64,000 nucleotides of DNA, from NCBI RefSeq assembly GCF_003546865.1, contig NZ_CP023434.1:1860001-1924000 (forward strand), given 5' to 3'. Of this stretch, positions 17,262-25,284 are shown piece after piece. The stretch is from Suicoccus acidiformans. Lineage in GTDB: Bacteria > Bacillota > Bacilli > Lactobacillales > Aerococcaceae. A program made the translations under genes and the position numbers. Under the pieces are notes generated by a model that worked only from the letters and a program-made list of their open reading frames with translations, did not search any database and was not told where the DNA came from. The stretch's first letter is position 1, and every line of letters begins with the position of its first letter.

Positions 17262-18110
17262 CTATTTACGGCCCATCATTTCATCAATAGCGTCTTGATT
17301 CGTCCGGCGCGCTGTCTTAGGGCTTACTTCTTCCCTGGACGACTCGGCCGCAATCTCACCGCGCAAACGTGGGAAGCCACCCATGTAACTGATGATAAGT
17401 GCAATCATCAAGCCAAAAATGGCCGCCCCAATCGTCGTTAAACCTGAATACTCCACTAAGAAATAACCAATGAAGAACAAAGGTATATACTCTCTTTTGC
17501 CAATCATAAAGATAGTCGTAGCAAAACCTAGAGCCGGCAGTAGACCACCCATCACGCTCATGCCATGAAGCACCCATTCAGGAATAATCGTCAGCAATTG
17601 ATTAATTAAATCCGCCCCGAAATAATTCGCCACAAAGACAATTGGAAAACGCATGACAAAGCCTAGGGCTAAGGGATACCAAGTAGCATTACGCCAAATC
17701 CCTTTCACATCACCTTCCACAGCCAATTCATCGGCCCGATGAACAAAAATCGCATTGAAATAACGTCTCAAGTTGTTAATCAACACACCGATAGCACCCA
17801 CTGGCACTGCCACAGATACCGCCAATTCCACGGACATATCTGACATTAATACTAAAGGCACAGCAATCAAGGCGGCTAAAGCCTTATCGGACGGGATATT
17901 CCCCCCTGGAGCTACCAGACCTAAATACACAACTTCAATCGATCCACCGGCCATAATCCCTGTGATGGGGTCACCCCACAATAAGCCAAGGCAAAAACCA
18001 ATAAAAGTTGGCGACTTCAACATTGAAAATAAGGTATACCCAGCTAAACCAGCTGAGAACCAATACCATAAGCCACTTACAATGGCCATTAATAATACAC
18101 TTTGCATCAT
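17262..18110 (-). CDS. PTS mannose/fructose/sorbose family IIC component
   Basis: Multi-spanning channel subunit, 282 residues. CLGLLWGDPITGIMAGGSIE followed by VVYLGLVAPGGNIPSDKALA is the diagnostic IIC signature. The last 30 residues (AESSREEVSPKTARRTNQDA...) are a charged cytoplasmic tail longer than usual. It lies between IIAB and IID in the normal gene order. Confidence 0.95.
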   Translation of the reverse strand: MMQSVLLMAIVSGLWYWFSAGLAGYTLFSMLKSPTFIGFCLGLLWGDPITGIMAGGSIEVVYLGLVAPGGNIPSDKALAALIAVPLVLMSDMSVELAVSVAVPVGAIGVLINNLRRYFNAIFVHRADELAVEGDVKGIWRNATWYPLALGFVMRFPIVFVANYFGADLINQLLTIIPEWVLHGMSVMGGLLPALGFATTIFMIGKREYIPLFFIGYFLVEYSGLTTIGAAIFGLMIALIISYMGGFPRLRGEIAAESSREEVSPKTARRTNQDAIDEMMGRK

Positions 18111-18130
18111 TACCCTCCTCTTAATTCAAC

Positions 18131-19057
18131 TTAATTTAATTTCCCTTTAGCTTCCTGGAAGGTGATACCAGCTTCCTCTGGCACCACTTGAATATAGACC
18201 TCCGTTCCTGCCGCTTCCACTAAGTTTAGAATGGCTACGTCAGCTTCGGATAAATTAACCGCTTGAAAGACCATCTGCTTCGTGCCATCGTTAGGAATTC
18301 CTCCCAACTGTAAGCGTTCCAATCTCAAGCCCGCTTCATAGGCCCTTTGGACATTCACTAAATCTCTAAAGAGGAGCATTACATTGCCCTTGGGCATCGT
18401 CTGATGCTCGTAAGCATAGCCAATCACTTCTGTCGGTGCAACAATCACTTCAACACCTGTCGGCGCTGAAGAGCGATATACTTCAATCATATACTCATCT
18501 TGGGCTAAGGCGTCGTCTACAATAATGATGGCCGTAGGATTCGCTATCTTTGACCATTTCGTCACAACTTGCCCATGCAAGAGCCGGTGATCAACCCGGG
18601 CAAGAGTAATTTGAGTCACGCCTACTTGACGAGCTGTTTCTTCAGCTTGCGCTAGTGATACCACTGGTTCCAACCTTTCCCCAAAGTCTTCAATGGCCTT
18701 TTGCCCTGCTTCTTTAGCCATATGAGATAATTCTGATAAACTCTTTTGATCCAGAAACTCCATCACTTCGACCACCATAGCGAGATTGACACCGGAAATA
18801 ACTTGATAATTCTTGTACTGGGGCTGGTACTTCATCGCAACGTTATAAGGCGAACCTCCAATCATATCGACAAAGACCAGGGCCCCCTCCTCTGCCCCTT
18901 CAATTTCTTCAACGAAACGAGCCTCATAATCTTCAATATGATCCTCACGTCGCAAGGTTAAAGCCGTAATTTGGTCGCCTGCCCCGGTAAGCACTTCAAT
19001 AGCGTCTTTCAATCCCACCGAGTATTGCCCGTGGGTGGCAATAATGATTTGCTTCAT
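18131..19057 (-). CDS. PTS mannose/fructose/sorbose family IIAB fusion
   Basis: Cytosolic phosphoryl carrier with IIA then IIB domains, 308 residues. The IIA phospho-histidine is in IIATHGQYSVGL at the start, and VFVDMIGGSPYNVA is the second IIA block. The IIB phospho-histidine is in LARVDHRLLHGQVVTKW near residue 165. The frame is open to 19099, but ATG 19057 has AGGAGG upstream and starts at the conserved MKQIIIATHG. It is the first gene of the five-gene operon IIAB-IIC-IID-UroD-like-M20. No regulator gene is adjacent. Confidence 0.95.
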   Translation of the reverse strand: MKQIIIATHGQYSVGLKDAIEVLTGAGDQITALTLRREDHIEDYEARFVEEIEGAEEGALVFVDMIGGSPYNVAMKYQPQYKNYQVISGVNLAMVVEVMEFLDQKSLSELSHMAKEAGQKAIEDFGERLEPVVSLAQAEETARQVGVTQITLARVDHRLLHGQVVTKWSKIANPTAIIIVDDALAQDEYMIEVYRSSAPTGVEVIVAPTEVIGYAYEHQTMPKGNVMLLFRDLVNVQRAYEAGLRLERLQLGGIPNDGTKQMVFQAVNLSEADVAILNLVEAAGTEVYIQVVPEEAGITFQEAKGKLN

Positions 19058-19099
19058 TTGCCTCCTCCTATCTTCCCATAAAATCTTTAGATGATTCAT

Positions 19100-19127
19100 A
19101 TTATATAGGATATGAACATTCTCTCAA
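19100..19127 (-). promoter_or_regulatory. Promoter of the PTS/UroD/M20 operon
   Basis: On the minus strand TTGAGA (19122-19127), 16 bases, TATAAT (19100-19105). TCATAT..ATATGA around the -10 box forms an imperfect inverted repeat that could be an operator. Confidence 0.6.
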
Positions 19128-19214
19128 GCAAAATGTCTCATTTTCGTATGAATTAATTTTTTTGAAAGGAAGTTTTTGAGCTTATTATCTGCTTTACCGT
19201 CTTCAACATCTTGT

Positions 19215-19243
19215 TTGTTCCCTTTCTAGCACTATGTTATACT
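19215..19243 (+). promoter_or_regulatory. Promoter of the OYE-like gene
   Basis: TTGTTC (19215-19220), 17 bases, TATACT (19238-19243) with an extended TGT before the -10 box; the start codon is at 19268. It is divergent from the PTS operon promoter about 90 bases away. Confidence 0.65.
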
Positions 19244-19267
19244 GAAAAAAACGCTTAGGAGGTCCCT

Positions 19268-20476
19268 ATGAATCCCAAATATCAACCACTCTTTGAGCCC
19301 CTTACCCTACCCAATGGCATTCAATTAGCCAACCGTTTCACTTTAAATCCTATTACCACGAATGCCTCCACGGCCGAAGGCTACGTGACAGAAGAAGAGA
19401 CCCGCTACGCAGAACGGCGCAGCAAATCGGCCCCCTTGCAAGTAACAACGGCTGCCTATATTGAAGACTATGCCCAACTCTTCGAGTTTGGTCCAAGTGT
19501 CCGCGATGACTCCTTCATCTATGGCCTATCCAAGCTGGCCGAATCAATGAAAGCCGGCGGTGCAAAAGCTATCTTGCAATTGACCCATGCTGGGCGCTTC
19601 GCCAAAGTGTCCTTAAAAGACTACGGTGTCGTATACGGCCCAAGTTACATGCGCCTGAAATCTCCTATGGAACACGATGTCTTAGAAATGTCACAACGCA
19701 AGATTGAACACGTCATCCAGCAATACGGCGAAGCAACCCGCCGAGCAATTGAAGCAGGGTTTGACGGTGTGGAAATTTCCAACGCCCAGAGACTGCTCCC
19801 GCAACAATTCTTCTCAACTTTCTCCAATCAGCGTGAGGATGAATGGGGTGGTATCCTCGAAAACCGAGCCCGCTTCGGGATTGAAATAGTCCGAGCGGCC
19901 CAAGAAGCTATTGATAATAGCCATAAGAAAGACTTCATACTCGGTTTCCGCGGAACCCCCGAAGAGACCCGCGGGGCCGACGTTGGCTATACGGTCGACG
20001 ATTTCAATCAATATATCGACTGGCTGCTTGAAGCAGGCGACCTACAATACGTCGCTTTAGCCAGCTGGGGCCATGATATCTTCCGCGAAACAGTTCGCGA
20101 AGGTCAACATAAAGGCCGTTTAGTCAACGAAGTTGTCTACGAGCACCTTAATGGTCGCGTTCCCCTCATCGCAACGGGTGGCATTAATTCTCCAGACAAA
20201 GCCCTGGAAGCCTTAGGTCAAGCGGATATGGTTGGTATGTCCTCCGTCTTTGTAACAGAACCCGACTTCGTTCAGAAACTTGCAGCAGGTCAAGAAGACG
20301 CCATTGACCTAGGTGTCAGCCTTGAAGAATTGGAGGACTTAGCCATTCCCCACAAGGCCTTTAAAGACCTTGTTGAGTTCATGGACTTCGGTGGCTCCTT
20401 ACCTCAAGAGACCCGGGATGAATTCCGACGCCTATCTGAGCAAGATAGTACGAGTTATTTCAAGGCGTATCAATAA
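19268..20476 (+). CDS. Old Yellow Enzyme family NADH:flavin oxidoreductase
   Basis: FMN-dependent TIM-barrel oxidoreductase, 402 residues. ILQLTHAGRFA carries the active-site region, EAGFDGVEISNAQRLLPQQF followed by FSTFSNQREDEWGG is the family block between substrate and flavin, and LIATGGINSPDKALEAL is the C-terminal phosphate-binding segment. The longer C-terminal part (to residue 402) matches the Firmicutes NADH-dependent flavin oxidoreductase subgroup. AGGAGG lies 5 bases before the ATG. It is monocistronic with its own terminator. The substrate (enone, nitroester or other) is not predictable. A shorter paralogue lies in the eut operon at 27284-28264. Confidence 0.92.
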   Translation: MNPKYQPLFEPLTLPNGIQLANRFTLNPITTNASTAEGYVTEEETRYAERRSKSAPLQVTTAAYIEDYAQLFEFGPSVRDDSFIYGLSKLAESMKAGGAKAILQLTHAGRFAKVSLKDYGVVYGPSYMRLKSPMEHDVLEMSQRKIEHVIQQYGEATRRAIEAGFDGVEISNAQRLLPQQFFSTFSNQREDEWGGILENRARFGIEIVRAAQEAIDNSHKKDFILGFRGTPEETRGADVGYTVDDFNQYIDWLLEAGDLQYVALASWGHDIFRETVREGQHKGRLVNEVVYEHLNGRVPLIATGGINSPDKALEALGQADMVGMSSVFVTEPDFVQKLAAGQEDAIDLGVSLEELEDLAIPHKAFKDLVEFMDFGGSLPQETRDEFRRLSEQDSTSYFKAYQ

Positions 20477-20483
20477 ATAATTT

Positions 20484-20519
20484 AAACCAGCGTATCACAA
20501 TAAATACACGCTGGTTTTT
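20484..20519. terminator. Terminator between the OYE gene and cobU
   Basis: AAACCAGCG (20484-20492) pairs with CGCTGGTTT (20509-20517), with further ATs paired toward the loop, followed by TTC. It can serve the plus-strand OYE gene and the convergent cobU end at 20535. Confidence 0.85.
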
Positions 20520-20534
20520 CTAGCTCTACGCCAG

Positions 20535-21116
20535 TTATTTTATTTGCACAGGAATACCAGCAATACTGAAATAAACCTCATCAGCTTGTTCAGCTATAGC
20601 TTGGTTAATTAAACCTTGATAACTTCGGAATAAACGACTCAAAGCTGATTCTGGAACGATACCTAGTCCAACTTCATTTGAGACAAGCCAAAAACTAGCC
20701 TGACTCTTGTCGATAGCTTGGAAAATTTGATTTAATTCTTTTAGAAGATACCCCTCAATGGCTTCAAGTTGTTCTTTTGAATATTCGCTATACTCATGAT
20801 CATAGCCTGATTGATCAATAAAATAAAATAACTGATTCGTTATCCAGAGTGTCACACAATCAATCAATACTGCCTGATAGCCCTCTAAACTTTCAAGTAA
20901 CGCTGCGACTTTTATATACTCCTCAAACGTTATCCAGTTTTCTGGTCGACTTTCTTGATGTTTGCGTATTTTGTATTCCATTTCACTATCCATAAAAGCT
21001 CTACTTTGTGTTGCAACATAAGCTACTGGATTAAGCTGTGCTGCGACAATTTGCCGCTCTGCCTCACTAGACTTCCCACTTTTGGCCCCACCTGTTATTA
21101 GAATTAATTTCCCCAT
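20535..21116 (-). CDS. cobU: CobU: adenosylcobinamide kinase / guanylyltransferase
   Basis: Bifunctional enzyme of the nucleotide loop assembly that phosphorylates adenosylcobinamide and transfers GMP to it. The P-loop is GGAKSGKSSEAE at the N terminus, and AYVATQSRAFMDSEMEYKIR followed by KHQESRPENW contains the guanylylated-histidine region. VSNEVGLGIVPE is a conserved CobU block. An upstream in-frame start exists, but ATG 21116 follows an AAGGAGC site and the CobQ stop, so about 193 residues. It is the last gene of the riboswitch-controlled pduX-cbiB-cobQ-cobU transcript. Confidence 0.95.
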   Translation of the reverse strand: MGKLILITGGAKSGKSSEAERQIVAAQLNPVAYVATQSRAFMDSEMEYKIRKHQESRPENWITFEEYIKVAALLESLEGYQAVLIDCVTLWITNQLFYFIDQSGYDHEYSEYSKEQLEAIEGYLLKELNQIFQAIDKSQASFWLVSNEVGLGIVPESALSRLFRSYQGLINQAIAEQADEVYFSIAGIPVQIK

Positions 21117-21117
21117 A

Positions 21118-21924
21118 TTAAGCTCCTTCATCAATGATGCGCTCAATGGCATTCATATCGACATGTTCGCGGAACAGTTCTGCTAGACCATCAAAATTAG
21201 CTTCCATTTCTAAATTATCCTCTGCTTTCAACCGATAGTCGTGATAAGGTAAAACACCAATGACTGGTATACCAGTTAATTCTTCAATTTGGTCCAAACC
21301 ACTTTGTAACAGACTAATATCCCCTCGGAATTTATTAATAATAATACCCTTAACTCGACTTCGACTACCTTCTGGCAACAAGGCTAGAGTTCCATAAATA
21401 GATGCAAAAACCCCTCCTAAGTCAATATCTGCAACAATAATTACTGGAGCATCAGCAATTTCAGCCATACCCATATTGACTATATCATTTTGATTTAAGT
21501 TAATTTCTGCTGGACTGCCTGCTCCTTCAATAATCACTAAATCATAAGTATCCTTCAATTCATCAACTACTTTTGCTAATTCACCTTTTAACTTTGGCTT
21601 CATTTCAAAATACTCTCGCGCACTGTAATGTCCTAATAAATTCCCATTAAAGATGATATTCGAACCCGTATCACTTGTTGGCTTCATCAAAATAGGATTC
21701 ATCCGCACATCGACAGGAAGTTTCGCTGCAAATGCTTGTATCGCTTGCGAATATGCTATTTCTTCTCCTTTTTCCGTCATATAGGACTGGCTATTCATAT
21801 TCTGAGATTTAAAAGGAAAAATCTTCTTACCTTCCTGTTGAAAATGTCGACAAAGAGCTGAAACAACCGAAGTCTTCCCAGAATCTGATGCCGTTCCTTG
21901 AATCATTAATGTTCTACCCATCAT
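21118..21924 (-). CDS. cobQ: CobQ/CbiP synthetase domain without the glutaminase domain
   Basis: Cobyric acid synthase normally has about 490-510 residues: an ATP-dependent synthetase domain and a glutamine amidotransferase domain. This one has 268. Residues 1 to about 240 match the synthetase domain (MIQGTASDSGKTSVVSALCR P-loop, FKSQNMNSQSY, VRMNPILMKPTSD, EGAGSPAEINL, VADIDLGGVFAS, GIIINKFRGD, GVLPYHDYRLKAEDNLEM). The last 25 residues (FDGLAELFREHVDMNAIERI) match the extreme C-terminal helix of full-length CbiP. The roughly 230 residues in between, holding the glutaminase catalytic Cys and His, are missing without a frameshift. The enzyme could use free ammonia or a partner glutaminase. The start has AGGAGG 5 bases upstream. 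Confidence 0.88.
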   Translation of the reverse strand: MMGRTLMIQGTASDSGKTSVVSALCRHFQQEGKKIFPFKSQNMNSQSYMTEKGEEIAYSQAIQAFAAKLPVDVRMNPILMKPTSDTGSNIIFNGNLLGHYSAREYFEMKPKLKGELAKVVDELKDTYDLVIIEGAGSPAEINLNQNDIVNMGMAEIADAPVIIVADIDLGGVFASIYGTLALLPEGSRSRVKGIIINKFRGDISLLQSGLDQIEELTGIPVIGVLPYHDYRLKAEDNLEMEANFDGLAELFREHVDMNAIERIIDEGA

Positions 21925-21925
21925 A

Positions 21926-22885
21926 TCATCCTCCTAAAATAAAAAATAGAATTATAACAAATATTATAGCTAATGCTGAAGTTATATATAAAATCCGAAT
22001 CGTTTGAGTGATATCTTCAGTTTGGGAATTTCTAATTGTATCACCAATCGTTGGCTTTTCAACCCATTGACCATGATAATAATGTCCCCCGCCCAACTGT
22101 ATACCTAAGGCTCCTGCAATGGCAGCCTCTGGATAACCTGCATTAGGACTTTTATGTTTAGCATGGTCACGTTTCATTATTCGCCAAGCCTGCATCCCAT
22201 CTAATGAAATCAAAAAACTTGATACAACTATCAAAAGCCCAGTAATTCGAGCAGGTACATAATTAAATAAATCATCCATCCAAGCAGAAAATTTACCGAA
22301 ATGTTCAAAAGTTTCATTTCGATAAGCAACCATCGAGTCTAATGTATTAACAGCTTTGTAAACCAAACCTCCAATAGGACCAAGCAATAATACATATAGC
22401 AACGGGGCAATGAAGCCATCAGATGTATTCTCTGCCACCGTTTCGACTGTCGCATGAATTACACCTTCTTCCGTAAGCCTCTGAGTCTCCCGACCAACAA
22501 TGCGACTTACCTGATGGCATCCAGCATCTAACCCCTCAGTCTCCAGAGTAGCGGCAACTTTTCTTGCTTCATAAGCCAAGGATTTAACACTGAAACAACT
22601 ATAAATGATATATATTTCTACAAGGATACCTAAACCAGCATGTAACCAATTTGCAAAATAAAGTAGTATCGCACTTATAACAACAGTTAAGCTAACCATA
22701 CTCAACCATAAAATAATTCCTAGACAAAACTGGATTGAGGGCGAACGATAGCGAAATAAAGTCCATCGCTGATAAGCAACAATATAATTGCCCATTAGTT
22801 TAACAGGATGAGGCCAACTGTAGGGGTCTCCTATACATAAATCTAAGCAATAAGCAATTACAATAAAGATTATTCTCTCATGCAT
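21926..22885 (-). CDS. cbiB: CbiB: adenosylcobinamide-phosphate synthase
   Basis: Membrane protein that joins (R)-1-amino-2-propanol O-phosphate (or a related aminoalcohol) to adenosylcobyric acid. It has 319 residues with several membrane segments. CIGDPYSWPHPVKLMGNYI at the N terminus is diagnostic, and VETVAENTSDGFIAPLLYVL, YKAVNTLDSMVAYRNETFEH and KSPNAGYPEAAIAGALGIQL are strong family blocks. It overlaps pduX by 8 bases, in step with PduX making threonine phosphate for the aminopropanol arm. Confidence 0.96.
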   Translation of the reverse strand: MHERIIFIVIAYCLDLCIGDPYSWPHPVKLMGNYIVAYQRWTLFRYRSPSIQFCLGIILWLSMVSLTVVISAILLYFANWLHAGLGILVEIYIIYSCFSVKSLAYEARKVAATLETEGLDAGCHQVSRIVGRETQRLTEEGVIHATVETVAENTSDGFIAPLLYVLLLGPIGGLVYKAVNTLDSMVAYRNETFEHFGKFSAWMDDLFNYVPARITGLLIVVSSFLISLDGMQAWRIMKRDHAKHKSPNAGYPEAAIAGALGIQLGGGHYYHGQWVEKPTIGDTIRNSQTEDITQTIRILYITSALAIIFVIILFFILGG

Positions 22886-23759
22886 TGTTATTTCCCCATT
22901 CGATTTGAATTCCTGTATTCGTAATTCTCTGAGGCATTACACACCCATAAAGATGATCTCTGTCAATATCATTAACCAATGCCTCTAAGTTCTCTCGTGG
23001 CAAGATTTCACCATCATACCATAAACTCAATGTCGTTCCAGAATGAGCAATATTCAGACCAAAAAAACCAGTATGTTTTCTTAGCTTATAGAAAGATTCA
23101 AGGTATGGATATTTTACTCCGCTCAGCCAGGCAGATTGATAAGCTAATTCTGCAATACGAGATATATTTTGTGACTGACAAGCATTGATAAAATCACTTA
23201 ACAATGTTTGATACGTTATAAAATCCTTGTATTGATTTTTCTGATAGAATTGATACGTATCAATTTCTTCATCCAATAGCAATATCAATAAATCCATTTC
23301 TGACACAGCTAAAAACTGCCCCAATATATCACCCTGCATAAAATCAATCAAAGTCAGAGGAGCAAGGAGATTACTATCACTTGGTTCAATTTCTGTTAAA
23401 ATTTTAAACATCTCTTCTCTAGATAAATTCAATTGAAACCATTCATTTAATGCAACAATTAAACCTGATAAATCTGCAGAAGAACTTGCCATTCCTTTAC
23501 CAACCGGTATCTCACTCATCATTGATAAAGAAAGCCCTTCACAGGAGATTCCATACTGTTCTTCCATACTAGCTAACAAAGTTCGTGATTTATCACCATT
23601 AAGCTGTTGCTTCGTTTGTCCTTGTTGAATAGACACTTGACTATATAAATCCACACCATAACTTGCCAAGAAATGATGTGCACCATCATTTCCTTCAACT
23701 AACTCACCACAATGGGCAGGGACTTTAACACTTAATATTTCCCCTTGCAAACACTTCAC
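22878..23759 (-). CDS. pduX: PduX-like L-threonine kinase
   Basis: GHMP-superfamily kinase making L-threonine O-3-phosphate for the B12 aminopropanol side chain. It has 293 residues. The N-terminal VPAHCGELVEG, the phosphate loop IPVGKGMASSSADLSG near residue 85 and the C-terminal GLNIAHSGTTLSLWYDGE are typical. The start appears to be GTG at 23759; a TTG three codons later is possible. It is the first gene after the cobalamin riboswitch and terminator. CobD (threonine-phosphate decarboxylase) is not in the window. Confidence 0.9.
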   Translation of the reverse strand: MKCLQGEILSVKVPAHCGELVEGNDGAHHFLASYGVDLYSQVSIQQGQTKQQLNGDKSRTLLASMEEQYGISCEGLSLSMMSEIPVGKGMASSSADLSGLIVALNEWFQLNLSREEMFKILTEIEPSDSNLLAPLTLIDFMQGDILGQFLAVSEMDLLILLLDEEIDTYQFYQKNQYKDFITYQTLLSDFINACQSQNISRIAELAYQSAWLSGVKYPYLESFYKLRKHTGFFGLNIAHSGTTLSLWYDGEILPRENLEALVNDIDRDHLYGCVMPQRITNTGIQIEWGNNNA

Positions 23760-23772
23760 CTACTTTCAAATC

Positions 23773-23800
23773 AAAAAAACGGTACCCTGAGGCACCGTTT
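23773..23800 (-). terminator. Riboswitch-controlled terminator before pduX
   Basis: On the minus strand AAACGGTGCC-tcag-GGTACCGTTT is followed by a T tract. It stands between the cobalamin riboswitch and pduX and is the likely expression platform. Confidence 0.85.
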
Positions 23801-23950
23801 CGCATCATTCAGTCATAATATCATCAGAAATAGCTTCTTATCTGCCTCGGATAAGAGCCGGATGCTTACGAAAGATCTGACTCCATCCAAAGCGGATGTT
23901 TACAGTGGCGGGACCGTGTTGGAATTTCACCAAACTTCCATCGTGTTCAA
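23801..23950 (-). promoter_or_regulatory. Cobalamin riboswitch
   Basis: Minus-strand RNA contains the conserved core GGTGAAATTCC (23921-23931), then ACGGTCCCGCCACTGTAA and a B12-box-like GGAGTCAGATCTTTCG, followed by paired segments and a terminator. This is the class that binds adenosylcobalamin or related corrinoids and turns off downstream B12 genes. It sits directly behind the cobC stop codon, so pduX-cbiB-cobQ-cobU can be shut off by B12 even when the upstream eut/cob transcript is made. Confidence 0.92.
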
Positions 23951-23954
23951 CTAT

Positions 23955-24515
23955 TTACTTAAATAATTCTACACAGATATACTCTCCTTGAGGTATATCA
24001 ATCGAGAAATAATTCTCATCACTTAGATTATAATACTGCATAAAAATTCTCAACACACCTAAATGACCAACTAATAGTGTCCCCTCAACGAACTCTATCT
24101 TTGACAGACATTCTTCAACTCGCAAACGAAATGTCTTATGTTCTTCACCTTCGGGAAACTGAGTATTAAGTGGAGCTTCAATATACGCCCACCAGTGATT
24201 ATAATCTCTTCTTTCAATGTCATCTGCACTTAACCCTTCCCAAGTTCCAAAGTCTATTTCATTTAAAGCATTATAACTCTCCATATGCAAACATAACTGA
24301 CCATAACTATCTAGAATTTCTTCAGCAGTTTCTTTAGTGCGCCTTAATCCAGAGGTGACAACTTTTCGAATAGTTAAGCTATCATTTGCCATCTGTTTTC
24401 CTATTTGTCTAGCTTGTTCTCGACCTAAATCATTTAAAGATACGTCTAACCTGCCATAAAATTTTCGTTGAGCATTCATATCTGTTTGCCCATGCCGACA
24501 TAAATATACTTTCAT
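23955..24515 (-). CDS. cobC: CobC: alpha-ribazole-phosphatase-type histidine phosphatase
   Basis: Phosphoglycerate-mutase-fold phosphatase, about 186 residues, that removes the phosphate from alpha-ribazole phosphate or adenosylcobalamin phosphate. The catalytic histidine is in YLCRHGQTDMNAQRKFYGR at the N terminus, and the second is in TLLVGHLGVLRI. EIDFGTWEGLS is a family block. The start at ATG 24515 overlaps the cobS stop by 4 bases (ATGA); an upstream in-frame start is less likely. Adjacency to cobS supports this function over a general phosphatase. Confidence 0.9.
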   Translation of the reverse strand: MKVYLCRHGQTDMNAQRKFYGRLDVSLNDLGREQARQIGKQMANDSLTIRKVVTSGLRRTKETAEEILDSYGQLCLHMESYNALNEIDFGTWEGLSADDIERRDYNHWWAYIEAPLNTQFPEGEEHKTFRLRVEECLSKIEFVEGTLLVGHLGVLRIFMQYYNLSDENYFSIDIPQGEYICVELFK

Positions 24516-25267
24516 GCTAGAACACCTTGGAAAATCGCATAAAGTATTTGACAAAAGATAGCGCCTGCTCCCATTGTATCTCCATTCATTCCGCCAATCT
24601 TTCTATATATAAGCTGGCGATAAATTAAGGTTGAAAAGGCAGCTAGCAAATAAGCTACTAATGCTTGCCAGTCAATTGCTAAAAATAAAAATAAACTTAC
24701 AGTTACCTGAACAAGAAATATTTGCCAATTTTGCATTCCTTCAAAATAGGATCCTAGTCCACTTTTACTTTGGCTCACATAAGTCACTTTATAATAACAA
24801 AGACTTAATCCTCCACGTACAACTAACCCATAACTCATCACAATAAGGGCCTCATGTAATAAAGTTACTCTATTAGCTAAATCAGCAGAGCCAAACTGCC
24901 ATAAAATCATAAAGTAAAAGATTAAAGCTATTGTACCATTACTCCCCATTCGAGAGTCTTTCATAATCTCTAGAATACGTTCCCTGGGTCTAGATGAAAA
25001 CATACCATCTGCCATATCTGCGAAGCCATCATGATGAAAACCGTTCGTTAAAAGTACATCAACGAACAATGTTAAAAGCCAAGCCCCTTCAATCGTGATA
25101 AAAATGCGCAGAATACTATAAATTATCGCGAGGATACTCCCATACAATAAACCGAATAATCCTAAATACTGGACGCCTCCTCGCATCGTCTCATTTACAT
25201 CATTAATCTGATAATTAATAGGAATCACTGTAAAAAATTGGAAAAACAAGATAATTGATTTTAGCAT
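24512..25267 (-). CDS. cobS: CobS: adenosylcobinamide-GDP ribazoletransferase
   Basis: Membrane enzyme that joins adenosylcobinamide-GDP with alpha-ribazole (phosphate) in the last step of B12 assembly. It has about 251 residues and is very hydrophobic. TNGFHHDGFADMADGMFSSR followed by PRERILEIMKDSRMGSNGTI is the diagnostic metal-binding block. ATG 25267 with GGAGAG upstream is preferred over the ATG at 25279. It follows the eut phosphotransacetylase gene, linking the eut operon to B12 assembly. Confidence 0.95.
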   Translation of the reverse strand: MLKSIILFFQFFTVIPINYQINDVNETMRGGVQYLGLFGLLYGSILAIIYSILRIFITIEGAWLLTLFVDVLLTNGFHHDGFADMADGMFSSRPRERILEIMKDSRMGSNGTIALIFYFMILWQFGSADLANRVTLLHEALIVMSYGLVVRGGLSLCYYKVTYVSQSKSGLGSYFEGMQNWQIFLVQVTVSLFLFLAIDWQALVAYLLAAFSTLIYRQLIYRKIGGMNGDTMGAGAIFCQILYAIFQGVLA

Positions 25268-25284
25268 GAGACTCTCCATTACTA

